A stretch of DNA of 64,000 nt from an uncultured Pelagibacteraceae bacterium (GTDB taxonomy: Bacteria > Pseudomonadota > Alphaproteobacteria > Pelagibacterales > Pelagibacteraceae). Position numbers and translations under genes: made by a program. Positions 43,418-52,753 of the stretch are shown in pieces. Each line of letters starts with the position of its first letter. Within the stretch, counting starts at the first letter, position 1. The notes under the pieces were generated by a model, which was given only the letters and a program-made list of their open reading frames with translations, made no database searches and was not told where the DNA came from. The DNA is taken from contig CACKNR010000002.1 in assembly GCA_902601545.1 (NCBI GenBank), positions 1 through 64,000 of the forward strand, in the 5' to 3' direction.

Positions 43418-43741
43418 ATGAGTATAATTGAAAAGAAAGAAAAAAATTTAAATCAATTAATTAGTAAACTTAATTCACTTACTCTTACTTATTCACAACC
43501 GATGTATGAAGTAGAGAAAATTAAAACTGAAAAAAATGAAATTTTGAGACAGAAAATTGAAATTGAAAATAAAAATAATGAATTATTAAGAGAGCATAAA
43601 TATTTAAAGGAAAAAATTAAAAGTTTGCAATTAGAGGTAAAAAAAAGGTCTGAACTAGAGGAAAGTTTTAATCAAGAAATAGAGGAACTAAGTCAAGAGA
43701 CTGAAAATTTAGTTTCCGAAATTGAAAAATGGCAAACGTAA
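43418..43741 (+). CDS. Small coiled-coil protein (DUF4164-like)
   Basis: A 107-residue protein that is nearly all heptad-like helix, rich in Glu, Lys, Leu and Asn (from KIKTEKNEILRQKIEIENKN to the end). Proteins of this size often precede zapA in alphaproteobacteria. It overlaps zapA by 13 bases. A supporting role in division-ring assembly is inferred from context only. Confidence 0.65.
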   Translation: MSIIEKKEKNLNQLISKLNSLTLTYSQPMYEVEKIKTEKNEILRQKIEIENKNNELLREHKYLKEKIKSLQLEVKKRSELEESFNQEIEELSQETENLVSEIEKWQT

Positions 43742-44175
43742 ACATCAAATTTAACAATAAAGATTACTTATTATCTTGTGACGATGGTCAAGAGGAGTCT
43801 TTAAAAAAGCTAACAAAATTTTTAGATAAAAAATACTCTGAATTAAAAGATAAACTTGGAAATATTGGTGAAAATAAATTGCTATTAATCACAACAATTC
43901 AATTAATCGATGAGTATTTTGATCTAAAAGATAAAGTATCAAAGCAAAAATTGAAATTGGATGAAATTTCAAAAAAGTTTAAAGAAATTAAATCATTAGC
44001 AATTAATTACAAAAAAGATAAAGATGATGAAATATTAAAACTTAACAAAGAACTTGAAAAATTCAAAAAAACAATAGAGGAAACAAATAACCTTTACGAG
44101 TCAATGTTAGACAAGACCTCCCAATCACTGGAAAAAATAATAGTAAACACCGAGTCCCTTTCTAAAATTCAGTAA
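43729..44175 (+). CDS. zapA: Cell division protein ZapA
   Basis: A 148-residue protein. MANVNIKFNNKDYLLSCDDG, QEESLKKLTKFLDKKYSEL and NKLLLITTIQLIDEYFDLKD match the ZapA globular N-terminal part; a long coiled coil follows. It binds and bundles FtsZ. The folate cyclo-ligase starts at the next base, leaving no room for a 6S RNA gene often found after zapA. Confidence 0.85.
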   Translation: MANVNIKFNNKDYLLSCDDGQEESLKKLTKFLDKKYSELKDKLGNIGENKLLLITTIQLIDEYFDLKDKVSKQKLKLDEISKKFKEIKSLAINYKKDKDDEILKLNKELEKFKKTIEETNNLYESMLDKTSQSLEKIIVNTESLSKIQ

Positions 44176-44727
44176 ATGGATCGAAAGCAAATAATTAGAA
44201 AAAAATATTTCGATAAAAGAAAGAAGAACTACTTTGAACTCAATGAAAATTTTTTTCTCTCTTTGTACAAATTGATAAAAAAAAAGATAAAAATGAAAAA
44301 ATTCTGTATTTCAATTTATTACCCAAATTCCTTTGAAGTAAATATTTTAAAAATTCTAGATTTAGAATATTTTAAAAAGTTTATTTTCCTTTTGCCAGTA
44401 ATAGAAAAAAACGGGTCGATGAATTTTTATAAATGGAAAAAAAATGATATTTTGAGTGTAAATAAATATGGAATTTTGGAGCCAATAAAATTAAAAAAAA
44501 AAATACCAGAAGTTGTTTTAGTGCCATTATTAGCTTTTGATAAAAATAGAAATAGACTTGGTTATGGTAAAGGTTTTTATGATAAATATTTTAGTAGATT
44601 TATAAAAAATCATAAAAAAATATTAAAAGTCGGTATTGCTTTTTCGTTTCAAAAATATAATAAGCTGCCTGTAAATAACAAAGACTTTAAATTAGATTAT
44701 ATAATTACAGAAAAAGGAATAGTTTAA
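44176..44727 (+). CDS. 5-formyltetrahydrofolate cyclo-ligase
   Basis: A 183-residue protein. RKQIIRKKYFDKRKK at the N-terminus, ISIYYPNSFEVN, KKIPEVVLVPLLAFDKNRNR and the phosphate/ATP motif LGYGKGFYDKYFSR are family signatures. It converts 5-formyl-THF to methenyl-THF using ATP. Its stop shares bases with the following ATG (TAATG). Confidence 0.9.
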   Translation: MDRKQIIRKKYFDKRKKNYFELNENFFLSLYKLIKKKIKMKKFCISIYYPNSFEVNILKILDLEYFKKFIFLLPVIEKNGSMNFYKWKKNDILSVNKYGILEPIKLKKKIPEVVLVPLLAFDKNRNRLGYGKGFYDKYFSRFIKNHKKILKVGIAFSFQKYNKLPVNNKDFKLDYIITEKGIV

Positions 44728-45533
44728 TGAATATTTTAGTCCTAGGAGACGTCATGGGCCCATCTGGACGAAGAGCTCTGAAAAAAAATCTTTCCAAAAT
44801 AATTGAAAAGAATAATATTAATTTTTCAGTGATTAACGGAGAAAACGCTGCTGATGATGGTAAGGGAATTACTAAAGAAATTGCTGAGGAATTTTTTTCA
44901 CAAGGTATAGATGTAATTACATCTGGTAATCATATTTGGGATAAAGAAGAGACAACAAAATATATTGAAAAAGAAAATAGATTATTAAGGCCAGCTAATC
45001 TAATTAATGGTTCTCCAGGAAAAGGTTATGGAATTTATTTATCAAAAGATAAAAAATATAAAATTGGAGTTATCAATTTGATGGGAAATGTTTTTATGAA
45101 AAAAACTGATAACGTTTTTAAAACAGCAGAAACGATAAATAAAAAAATAATTTTAAAAAAAAATGTTGATTTTTCAATTGTAGATTTTCACGGAGAGATA
45201 ACCAGTGAAAAAATGGCAATCGGACATTTTTTTGATGGTGGGGCTACTTGCGTAATAGGTACACATACGCATGTTCCAACCGCCGATACAAGAATCTTAG
45301 AAAAAGGTACTGCGTATCAAACAGACATTGGCATGTGTGGAGATTACAATTCAGTTATTGGAATGAACAAACAGAACTCGATTAAAAAATTTTTAAAAGA
45401 CAAGAGTGCTTTACCGCACTTTCCATCTGACGGTGAGGGTACGTTATCGGGTATTATAGTAAAAGCAGATCAAAATACAGGTTTGGCAAAAAAAGTTTTT
45501 CCAATAATTATGGGTGGAATACTGGATAGATAG
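44727..45533 (+). CDS. YmdB-type metallophosphoesterase
   Basis: A 268-residue calcineurin-like phosphodiesterase. ILVLGDVMGPSGRRALKKNL (metal Asp), INGENAADDGKGIT (Asn/Glu), TSGNHIWDKEE (Asn-His), VDFHGEITSEKMAIGHFFDG, and IGTHTHVPTADTRILEKGTA then YQTDIGMCGDYNSVIG are the conserved set. Relatives hydrolyse 2',3'-cyclic mononucleotides. It lies directly before yebC, as in other alphaproteobacteria. Confidence 0.88.
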   Translation: MNILVLGDVMGPSGRRALKKNLSKIIEKNNINFSVINGENAADDGKGITKEIAEEFFSQGIDVITSGNHIWDKEETTKYIEKENRLLRPANLINGSPGKGYGIYLSKDKKYKIGVINLMGNVFMKKTDNVFKTAETINKKIILKKNVDFSIVDFHGEITSEKMAIGHFFDGGATCVIGTHTHVPTADTRILEKGTAYQTDIGMCGDYNSVIGMNKQNSIKKFLKDKSALPHFPSDGEGTLSGIIVKADQNTGLAKKVFPIIMGGILDR

Positions 45534-45535
45534 TT

Positions 45536-46261
45536 ATGGCAGGACATTCGCATTGGGCAGGAATTAAACATAAAAAGGGAAGAGCAGATAAAGAAAGATC
45601 TAAAATATTTTCTAAACTTTCTAGGGAAATAACTGTAGCAGCAAAACTCGGGGATAAAGACCCTGATATGAATCCTAGATTAAGAACCGCAATTCAAGCT
45701 GCAAAGCAAGCCAATATGCCTAAAGATAATATTTCAAGAGCCATTAGTAAATCAGAGGCAACAAGCGACAAAAATTATGAAAATTTAAGATACGAAGGCT
45801 TTGGCCCTTTTAACACTGCCTTAATAATTGAGACTTTAACCGATAATAAAAATAGATCAGCTTCAACTATAAGGACTGTGTTACAAAAAAATGGAGGAAG
45901 GTTGGGTGAAAATGGTTCAACGACGCATATGTTTAAAAATTGTGGGGTTATTCACATCGATAAAAATAAAATGAGCGAAGAAGATGCTTTTAATTTAGCT
46001 ATAGAATTTGGAGCAAAAGATTGTGTAAAGACTAATAATTATCATGAAATAATTACAGAGAAAGAGGATTTTTATAAAGTAAAAACTAAACTCGAGAATA
46101 AAATTGAAAATTTCACTTATTCTGCGATTGAATGGAGAGCTTTAATTAACTTAAATTTGGATAATGAACAAAAAAAAAAAATGACTGAAGTCTTAAATGA
46201 ATTAGAAGAGCTAGAAGATGTTCAAAATATATATACTAATGTAAATTTAAAATTTGAATAA
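45536..46261 (+). CDS. yebC: YebC/PmpR family DNA-binding protein
   Basis: A 241-residue protein with the invariant opening MAGHSHWAGIKHKKGRADKE and then RSKIFSKLSREITVAAKLG. RYEGFGPFNTALIIETLTDN then KNRSASTIRTVLQKNGG is the second hallmark. Members act as transcription regulators and, in more recent work, as factors that relieve ribosome stalling at prolines. It is usually linked to ruvC; here the RuvC-like gene follows at once. Confidence 0.95.
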   Translation: MAGHSHWAGIKHKKGRADKERSKIFSKLSREITVAAKLGDKDPDMNPRLRTAIQAAKQANMPKDNISRAISKSEATSDKNYENLRYEGFGPFNTALIIETLTDNKNRSASTIRTVLQKNGGRLGENGSTTHMFKNCGVIHIDKNKMSEEDAFNLAIEFGAKDCVKTNNYHEIITEKEDFYKVKTKLENKIENFTYSAIEWRALINLNLDNEQKKKMTEVLNELEELEDVQNIYTNVNLKFE

Positions 46262-46262
46262 A

Positions 46263-46748
46263 ATGAGGATAATCGGAGTAGACCCTGGATTGACTGGTGC
46301 AATAGCAATATTAGATGGCAACAAAGTCATAAACTTATTCGAAATGCCAGTTATGGCAGAAGGAAAAAAAAATAAACGACAACTTAACAGCGCACAACTA
46401 GTAAGCATAATTAAAGAAAATATAAAAAATAAAGAGGAAACAGCGGTCATAGTTGAGCAAGTAAATGCTATGCCTGGCCAAGGGGTGACAAGCATGTTCA
46501 ATTTTGGACAAACTTTTGGGGCAATTAAAGGAGTATGCGCAGCATTGGAATTACCGATTTTTTTTGTTAGACCATCTAAATGGAAAAAACACTTCGAACT
46601 TATTAATTCTTCAAAGGACTCAAGTAGAACAAAGGTAATAGAGATGTATCCTTCGTTATCAAATCAATTATCAAAAAAAAAGGATGTAAATAAATCAGAT
46701 GCTATTTTGATAGCTCGTTTTTACAATGAGACTAGATTTAAAGATTAA
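46263..46748 (+). CDS. ruvC: RuvC-like Holliday junction resolvase, phage-type
   Basis: A 161-residue RNase H-fold nuclease. The first acidic residue is in IIGVDPGLTGAIAILDG, the second in VIVEQVNAMPGQGVTSMFNF then GQTFGAI, and the last in DVNKSDAILIARFYN. Canonical bacterial RuvC does not have the MPGQGVTSMFNFG segment; this form is closer to resolvases of phages and large viruses. The frame opens at TTG 46254, but ATG 46263, two bases after the yebC stop, is preferred. ruvA and ruvB do not follow it; tolQ does. It sits in the normal ruvC slot, so replacement by a phage-type gene is possible. Confidence 0.8.
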   Translation: MRIIGVDPGLTGAIAILDGNKVINLFEMPVMAEGKKNKRQLNSAQLVSIIKENIKNKEETAVIVEQVNAMPGQGVTSMFNFGQTFGAIKGVCAALELPIFFVRPSKWKKHFELINSSKDSSRTKVIEMYPSLSNQLSKKKDVNKSDAILIARFYNETRFKD

Positions 46749-46811
46749 AATTTGTATTAATTTGATTAAATACGCCAAATTCATGACACATTCTAAAAGT
46801 AATCAACTTTA

Positions 46812-47492
46812 ATGGAACAAGATATTGCATCACAAGTTGTAGGTCTAGGTGGAGCCTCAGATTTTACTCTTTGGAGCCTTTTTTTAAGAGCTGACTTTGT
46901 TGTAAAATTTGTAATCATTTTATTGATAGCTAGTTCAATTTTTTCTTGGGCATTGATATTTGATAAATTTAAATTATTTAAATCGATTAACAAATCTACT
47001 GCTGATTTTGAAAAAAAATTCTGGAAAGCTAAATCTGCTGAAAGTTTCAATAATAATTTACCTGTAAACTCCAATGACCCAGCAACGTTAATTTTTAAAG
47101 CAGCGATGACTGAGCTAATAAAAACAAAAAGACAATCTTCTGCAATTCAATCCGCTAGAGTCGAAAGAGTTTTGGAAATTGCTACTGACAATGAAGTTAA
47201 AAAAGTTGAAAAAAATTTCACTTTTTTAGCAACAATAGGGTCTACTGCTCCTTTTATTGGTTTATTTGGTACAGTTTGGGGAATTATGAATTCTTTTCAG
47301 TCAATTGCTATTTCAAGAAATACTAGTCTAGCAATAGTCGCCCCAGGAATAGCAGAAGCACTTTTCGCTACCGCATTAGGATTGTTAGCAGCCATTCCTG
47401 CAGTCGTAGCTTATAACAAATTTAATAGTGACTCTAGACGATACTTTTCTAAAATTGATAATTTTTCAAAAAGATTTCTTTCAATAATTTAA
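46812..47492 (+). CDS. tolQ: Tol-Pal system protein TolQ
   Basis: A 226-residue inner-membrane protein with three hydrophobic segments (about residues 30-50, 133-155 and 170-195). VLEIATDNEVKKVEKNFTFL then ATIGSTAPFIGLFGTVWGIM is the TolQ/ExbB signature, with PGIAEALFATALGLLAAIPA in the third helix. It forms the proton-driven motor with TolR. The ybgC thioesterase gene often found before tolQ is absent. Confidence 0.93.
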   Translation: MEQDIASQVVGLGGASDFTLWSLFLRADFVVKFVIILLIASSIFSWALIFDKFKLFKSINKSTADFEKKFWKAKSAESFNNNLPVNSNDPATLIFKAAMTELIKTKRQSSAIQSARVERVLEIATDNEVKKVEKNFTFLATIGSTAPFIGLFGTVWGIMNSFQSIAISRNTSLAIVAPGIAEALFATALGLLAAIPAVVAYNKFNSDSRRYFSKIDNFSKRFLSII

Positions 47493-47493
47493 A

Positions 47494-47907
47494 ATGGCAT
47501 TTAAAATTAATCGCTCAAGAAATGAACCAATGAGTGAGATAAATGTCACTCCTTTCGTTGATGTAATGTTGGTGCTTCTCATAATTTTCATGGTAACAGC
47601 ACCCTTGCTAACAGTAGGTGTTCAGGTTGACTTACCGGAGTCAGCAGCAGACTCTTTACCTGATGATCAAGAACCTTTAACAATAAGCATCAATTCTAAA
47701 GGTGAAATATATATTCAGGAACATCAAGTAACATATCAAAAAATGGTTCCAAAATTATTAGCAATTGCTAAAAATAGGACTGATACAAGAATTTATGTCA
47801 GGGGAGATAAAAATATAAATTATGGAAGAGTTCTTGAAGTTATGGGTACGCTGTCTGGTGCTGGCTTTTCTAAAGTCGCATTAATTTCAGAACCATATAA
47901 AAATTAG
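47494..47907 (+). CDS. tolR: Tol-Pal system protein TolR
   Basis: A 137-residue protein with one N-terminal membrane helix (FVDVMLVLLIIFMVTAPLLT), which carries the conserved proton-carrying Asp. A periplasmic ExbD-like domain follows. MSEINVTPFVDVMLVLLI is diagnostic. It starts one base after the tolQ stop. Confidence 0.93.
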   Translation: MAFKINRSRNEPMSEINVTPFVDVMLVLLIIFMVTAPLLTVGVQVDLPESAADSLPDDQEPLTISINSKGEIYIQEHQVTYQKMVPKLLAIAKNRTDTRIYVRGDKNINYGRVLEVMGTLSGAGFSKVALISEPYKN

Positions 47908-47915
47908 GATGAAAT

Positions 47916-48725
47916 ATGATAAGAAGCTTAGTTTATTCATTAACTTTTCACTCTATATTAATATTACTCACCGTTTTAAGCCTACCTTTTATGCTTAGAG
48001 AACCAATAGATCTGCCACCAATAGTGTCCGTAGAGTTAATACAAATTTCTGATAAAACGAATATTCCTTATGCTCCAAAAGCTAGAAAAATAATTGAGGA
48101 AACAAAAAAAAAGGAGGAGGAAAGAGTTGTCTCAGAGCAAGCACCACCAGCCGCAAAAGCTAAGGAAAAACCAGACAGGATACCATTACCAAATGAAAAA
48201 AAAGAAGAAAAGCAAATAGTTAAAAAAAAACAGAATCCCGAAGAGGTTAAACCACAAATAAGACAATCTTCTGAATTTGAAAAAAAGGAAATTCTTGATA
48301 CTAATGAAATAGCAGCATTGATAGATAAAGCAAAAGAAATTGAGGCCTCGAAAGTCAAAGAAAGTAATAAAATTACTCAAAGCTCAAAAAAAAATTCATT
48401 CGCTACCGGATTAACTCTTTCTGAGGAAGACGCATTAAGAGCTCAAATTTTTGGTTGCTGGAGTGTACCTTTAGGTTTACCATACGATCAAAACCTATTG
48501 GTTAGAATTAAATTACAATTAAAAAAAGATGGAACAATTATGAAATCTGAAATTTTAGATCATGAAAGAATGAACAGACCCGGACAAAAATTTTATAAGG
48601 TTTTAGCTGAAAGCGCATTAAGAGCAGTGAGATTGTGCCAACCTTTGAAAGTGCCACCTACTGGTTACGATAAATGGAAAGATCTTCAATTAAATTTTAA
48701 TCCAACGGAAATGCTTAAAGGTTAA
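47916..48725 (+). CDS. tolA: Tol-Pal system protein TolA
   Basis: A 269-residue protein. There is one N-terminal membrane helix (about residues 8-28), then a long Lys/Glu/Pro-rich stalk (residues about 50-165). The C-terminal domain has [20 protein letters not shown] and [14 protein letters not shown], as in TolA domain III. It spans the periplasm to reach TolB/Pal. The assignment rests on the layout plus gene order, since TolA diverges fast. Confidence 0.88.
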   Translation: MIRSLVYSLTFHSILILLTVLSLPFMLREPIDLPPIVSVELIQISDKTNIPYAPKARKIIEETKKKEEERVVSEQAPPAAKAKEKPDRIPLPNEKKEEKQIVKKKQNPEEVKPQIRQSSEFEKKEILDTNEIAALIDKAKEIEASKVKESNKITQSSKKNSFATGLTLSEEDALRAQIFGCWSVPLGLPYDQNLLVRIKLQLKKDGTIMKSEILDHERMNRPGQKFYKVLAESALRAVRLCQPLKVPPTGYDKWKDLQLNFNPTEMLKG

Positions 48726-48726
48726 A

Positions 48727-50064
48727 ATGAAAATAAATTTTATCGCTTTTTTTTTTATATTTTTCTTTTTAAATAAATCGTATGCTTTGATTGAAGTTGA
48801 TATTACTAGAGGAAATTTAGACCCACTACCAATCGCAGTGTCCCCTTTACACGTTGATATAAAATCTGAAAATTTTAAAGATTTAAAAATTAAAGAATTG
48901 GGTGAAAATATATCAAAAATTATAGAAAAAAACTTTAAAAGCACAGGATTATTTAATCCATTAAAAAAGGATGCTTTTGTTCAAAAACCAGATATAGCAC
49001 ATTTAAAACCTAGATTCGAAGATTGGAGACTTATTAAGGCTCAAGCTTTAGTCACTGGAAAATTATTAATAAAAAATGAGAAACTAAAAGTAGAATTTAG
49101 GCTTTGGGATCTAACCGCAGCACAAGAAATGACAGCATTAGCATTCACGACTACACCATCTAACTGGAGAAGAGTTGCGCATATAATTTCTGACAAAATA
49201 TATGAGAGATTAACAGGTGAAGAGGGATACTTTGATACAAGAATAATTTATGTTTCAGAGAGCGGACCTAAAGAACAAAGAATAAAGAAATTAGCAATCA
49301 TGGATCAAGATGGCGCAAATACAAAATATTTAACATTAGGGAATGAGCTAGTATTAACTCCTAGATTTAATCCTACTAATCAAATGGTAACTTATATGTC
49401 TTACTTTAGAAATATGCCGAGAGTATATTTATTAGATATAGAAACAGGCACACAAGAAGTGGTTGGAAACTTTCCAGGAATGACTTTTGCTCCTAGATTT
49501 TCCCCAGATGGAAAAAAAATAATTATGAGTTTTGCAAAAGATGGAAATTCAGATATTTATACAATGGATTTAGAAACTAGAGTAGTGGAAAGAATTACCG
49601 ATCATTCTTCAATCGATACCTCTCCCTCATTTTCACCTGACGGAAAATTCGTGGCTTTCAATTCAGATAGAAGTGGACTTCAACAAATCTATGTTATGAG
49701 AAGTGACGGAAGTAATGTTAAGAGAATAACTTTTGGAAAAGGAATTTATGGAACACCTGTTTGGTCTCCCAGGGGTGATTTAATTGCATTTACAAAAATG
49801 CATAAAGGTAAATTTTTTATCGGAGTTATGAGAATTGATGGATCTGGAGAGAGATTGCTTACCGAAAATTACTATCAAGAGGCACCATCCTGGTCACCTA
49901 ATGGAAGAGTACTAGTTTTTTACAGAGAGACAAAAGCAGGCAATAAAGGAGCGGGATTTTCAGCCAAATTATGGTCGATTGACATTACTGGTTATAATGA
50001 AAGAAAACTGCCAACAAAAACAGACGCTTCCGACCCATCTTGGTCCTCTTTATTATCTAAGTGA
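48727..50064 (+). CDS. tolB: Tol-Pal system beta-propeller protein TolB
   Basis: A 445-residue periplasmic protein with a signal peptide of about 20 residues ([16 protein letters not shown]). The N-terminal domain is followed by a C-terminal propeller of PD40 repeats, seen as [52 protein letters not shown] and [16 protein letters not shown]. It binds Pal and TolA during outer-membrane constriction. It starts one base after tolA. Confidence 0.94.
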   Translation: MKINFIAFFFIFFFLNKSYALIEVDITRGNLDPLPIAVSPLHVDIKSENFKDLKIKELGENISKIIEKNFKSTGLFNPLKKDAFVQKPDIAHLKPRFEDWRLIKAQALVTGKLLIKNEKLKVEFRLWDLTAAQEMTALAFTTTPSNWRRVAHIISDKIYERLTGEEGYFDTRIIYVSESGPKEQRIKKLAIMDQDGANTKYLTLGNELVLTPRFNPTNQMVTYMSYFRNMPRVYLLDIETGTQEVVGNFPGMTFAPRFSPDGKKIIMSFAKDGNSDIYTMDLETRVVERITDHSSIDTSPSFSPDGKFVAFNSDRSGLQQIYVMRSDGSNVKRITFGKGIYGTPVWSPRGDLIAFTKMHKGKFFIGVMRIDGSGERLLTENYYQEAPSWSPNGRVLVFYRETKAGNKGAGFSAKLWSIDITGYNERKLPTKTDASDPSWSSLLSK

Positions 50065-50139
50065 GGTTGAATCTTATGTAAAATATACTTGAATAACTTT
50101 GAATAATTTGAAATAAACATTAAAAAACTAGGGGTTAAA

Positions 50140-50616
50140 ATGACATTAAACACGAATTTAAAAAACATATTATTAGTAATATTTGCAACTATTATTCTAA
50201 GCGCATGTTCAACAGCAAAAAAATCTGCTGACATTGAAGGTGACGTTTATACTGGAAAAGAAACAGTAGAATATTTAGCATCTGGAGTTCCAGATAGAGT
50301 ATTTTTTGCTACAAACAAGTCCTCACTAACTTCAGCTTCACGAGCTACATTGAGAAAACAGGCAAACTATTTAAGAAAAAATAAAAATCTTAACGTAACT
50401 ATTGAAGGCCATGCAGACGAAAGAGGAACAAGAGAATTTAACTTAGCACTAGGCGAGCGAAGAGCTAATGCCGCTAAAGATTATTTAATGACTTATGGAA
50501 TTTCAGGAAAGAGAATTTCTGTAATTAGCTATGGTAAAGAGAAACCAGTTAATCCAAAATCTTCGCCGATAGCTTGGTCGCAAAATAGAAGATCTGTCAC
50601 GGTAAAAGTAAATTAA
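50140..50616 (+). CDS. pal: Peptidoglycan-associated lipoprotein Pal
   Basis: A 158-residue outer-membrane lipoprotein. The lipobox LSAC puts the lipid Cys at residue 23. The OmpA-like domain carries VTIEGHADERGTREFNLALG then ERRANAAKDYL, the peptidoglycan-binding motif. AGGGG-type ribosome-binding signal (AGGGGTTAAA) precedes the ATG. Unusually for this DNA there are 75 bases before it and a strong terminator after it, so pal may also be transcribed alone. Confidence 0.95.
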   Translation: MTLNTNLKNILLVIFATIILSACSTAKKSADIEGDVYTGKETVEYLASGVPDRVFFATNKSSLTSASRATLRKQANYLRKNKNLNVTIEGHADERGTREFNLALGERRANAAKDYLMTYGISGKRISVISYGKEKPVNPKSSPIAWSQNRRSVTVKVN

Positions 50617-50640
50617 TTCAATAATTTACACAGGTAATTC

Positions 50641-50680
50641 AAAAAGACCCTTAGTCTAAAAAACTAAGGGTCTTTTTTTT
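50641..50680 (+). terminator. Rho-independent terminator after pal
   Basis: A 13-base-pair perfect stem, AAAGACCCTTAGT (50643-50655) with ACTAAGGGTCTTT (50663-50675), a 7-base loop and a run of T after it. It is the clearest intrinsic terminator in the window. It separates tolQRAB-pal from cpoB. Confidence 0.9.
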
Positions 50681-50706
50681 GCCATTTTGTATAAATAAGA
50701 AGAATT

Positions 50707-51666
50707 ATGATTTGCTTTAAAAATATTTTTAAAATTATTTTTATAATAAGTTATTCGTTTATATTTATCTCTTTAAATGCTGAAGAGGAAGAAATTTACT
50801 TAAAATCTATATCAGATCAAATTCAAGTTATAACTAAAGACTTAAAGACTCTAGAAAAAGCTGTTTACCAGAAGTCAGATATTTCTTTGTCAAGCACAAA
50901 TATAAATAAAACAGACGGGCTTAATGAGGATATCCTAACCAAACATCTTTTAAAATTAAATGATATAGAAGATCAATTTAGAATTTTAACCAACAAATTT
51001 GAAGAAGTAAATTTTAAATTAGACAAGTTATCTTCTAGAGTTACAAAAATTCAATCAGATACTCAGCTAAGATTTTCTGACCTTGAAGGAAGTGGTGAAA
51101 TAAAAAAAAAAGAGAACCAATCTACTTTGATGGGAAGCAGCAAACCTCAAGATTTTGGTGCTAACCCAGGTTATCAAACTTCCAATTTACCTCAGGAGCA
51201 AAGAATTAATTCAGTTGAGTCTGCTCAAACAGTAATAGCAGAACAGCCTGAAAAAAAAGAATCCTTGTTGCCTGACAAACCAGCTAATGAACAATATGAC
51301 TTTGCAGTAAGTTTTATGAAAATTGGAGATTATGAGACTGCAGAATTTGCACTGAAGGAGTTTATTGAAAAAAATAAAGATCATGATCTAGCAGGAAGTG
51401 CTCAATATTGGTACGGTGAAACTTTTAGGATACGGCAATTATATTCAGATGCAGCCACTGCGTATTTAGATGGTTATCAAAACTATCCTAAAAGTAAAAA
51501 GGCTCCCGATAATCTTTTAAAACTTGGGATAACGATGGTTCAACTTGGTGAAAAAGATCAAGGTTGTAAAATGATCTCTGGATTAAAAAAAGAATACCCA
51601 AAAGCAAGCAAGTCTGTGCTACAAAAAGCTCAATATGAGCAAAAAAAATTCAAATGTAATTCTTAA
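50707..51666 (+). CDS. cpoB: Tol-Pal associated periplasmic protein CpoB/YbgF
   Basis: A 319-residue protein. A signal peptide (IFKIIFIISYSFIFISLNA) is followed by a coiled-coil segment (residues about 30-125), a low-complexity linker with Gln and Pro, and C-terminal TPR repeats from about residue 195 (PANEQYDFAVSFMKIGDYET to KLGITMVQLGEKDQGC). It coordinates cell-wall synthesis with outer-membrane constriction. It lies after the terminator and overlaps tilS by 32 bases. Confidence 0.9.
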   Translation: MICFKNIFKIIFIISYSFIFISLNAEEEEIYLKSISDQIQVITKDLKTLEKAVYQKSDISLSSTNINKTDGLNEDILTKHLLKLNDIEDQFRILTNKFEEVNFKLDKLSSRVTKIQSDTQLRFSDLEGSGEIKKKENQSTLMGSSKPQDFGANPGYQTSNLPQEQRINSVESAQTVIAEQPEKKESLLPDKPANEQYDFAVSFMKIGDYETAEFALKEFIEKNKDHDLAGSAQYWYGETFRIRQLYSDAATAYLDGYQNYPKSKKAPDNLLKLGITMVQLGEKDQGCKMISGLKKEYPKASKSVLQKAQYEQKKFKCNS

Positions 51667-52654
51667 AAATTCTTTTAAAGATTTTGATGATCTTTCAAAA
51701 TCTTATTTAAATTTTAAAGATAAGCTCGATACTTTTAAAAAGAAGTCTTATGTTGTAGCGGTATCTGGTGGTCCAGATAGTCTAGCATTAGTAGCTCTAT
51801 CAAAAGCTTATAATTTTGAGAAAAAAACTAAATTTTTTTACGTGTTGGTAAATCATAATATAAGAAAAAACTCAACGACCGAAGCAAAAAAAGTAAAGAA
51901 TTTATTAAAAAAAAATAAATTAAATCTAATCATACTGACTAATAAAAGAAAGATAATGAATAACGTTCAAAGCAATGCTAGAAAAATAAGATACAAAATT
52001 CTCACTAATTTTTGCCGTAAGAAAAAAATAACGAATTTAATTACGGCTCATAATTTAGAAGATCAAGTCGAAACTTTTCTTATTCGACTCTCCAGAGGGA
52101 GTGGCTTGAAGGGATTATCGTCCATGAAAGTAAGAACTAATCTTGATAATAAAATTTGGCTTTATAGGCCTTTATTAGAAACAAAAAAGGAGATTTTAAA
52201 AAAAATTTCAAAAAAAATTTTTGGCAATTATATTAGAGACCCCTCAAACAGAAACGAAAAATATTTAAGAACAAAAATAAGAGCTTTAAAAAAACCCCTT
52301 TTAAAAAGTGGAATCAATTACGATCAAATAATTAAGTCGATAAATAATTTAGCTTCAAGTCAGATAGTTTTGGATAAATATTTCGAAAAAATCACAAAGG
52401 GGAAAATTAAGAAAACCAAAAATAAGGTTTTAATTAATTTTAATAGTTTTAAAAAATACGAAGAAGAGATACAAATAAGGGTAATTAACAATTCTATTAA
52501 ATTCTTGAAAGGTAATTACTATAATTCAAGATCAAGAAAAGTGATAAATCTAATCAAATCTATGTCCTCTAAAAGCTTTTTTAAAGCAACCTTAGGCGGT
52601 TGTATTTTTTATAAGCAAAAAGATCAAATTTTACTTAAAAAAGAGCAAAAATAA
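51635..52654 (+). CDS. tilS: tRNA(Ile)-lysidine synthase
   Basis: A 339-residue PP-loop enzyme. VVAVSGGPDSLALVALSKAY near residue 42 binds ATP. VLVNHNIRKNSTTEA, ITAHNLEDQVETFLIRLSRG and YIRDPSNRNEKYLRTKIR are TilS motifs. It turns the wobble C of the AUA-reading tRNA-Ile into lysidine, essential for decoding. It overlaps cpoB by 32 bases with no alternative start that keeps the N-terminus. Confidence 0.92.
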   Translation: MSKKNSNVILKNSFKDFDDLSKSYLNFKDKLDTFKKKSYVVAVSGGPDSLALVALSKAYNFEKKTKFFYVLVNHNIRKNSTTEAKKVKNLLKKNKLNLIILTNKRKIMNNVQSNARKIRYKILTNFCRKKKITNLITAHNLEDQVETFLIRLSRGSGLKGLSSMKVRTNLDNKIWLYRPLLETKKEILKKISKKIFGNYIRDPSNRNEKYLRTKIRALKKPLLKSGINYDQIIKSINNLASSQIVLDKYFEKITKGKIKKTKNKVLINFNSFKKYEEEIQIRVINNSIKFLKGNYYNSRSRKVINLIKSMSSKSFFKATLGGCIFYKQKDQILLKKEQK

Positions 52655-52679
52655 TTATTTTAAGCTAAAAAGTTCTATT

Positions 52680-52706
52680 TTGTCTTATTTACAGCTCATT
52701 TATAAT
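52680..52706 (+). promoter_or_regulatory. Possible promoter before ftsH
   Basis: TTGTCT (52680-52685) and TATAAT (52701-52706) separated by 15 bases, shorter than ideal. The gap of about 100 bases between tilS and ftsH is the longest in the window, which makes a promoter here plausible. No sigma-32 consensus was recognised. Confidence 0.35.
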
Positions 52707-52753
52707 TAAAATATACTTGTTAATTAATATTTAATGATTATCTAGAGATATAT

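Noticed and set aside
44160..44180. 6S RNA gene after zapA
   Set aside because: The folate cyclo-ligase begins at the base after the zapA stop, so there is no space for it.
48068..48380. Two minus strand frames opposite tolA
   Set aside because: They mirror the Lys/Glu-rich TolA stalk and become Phe/Ser-rich; no motif or ribosome-binding site supports them.
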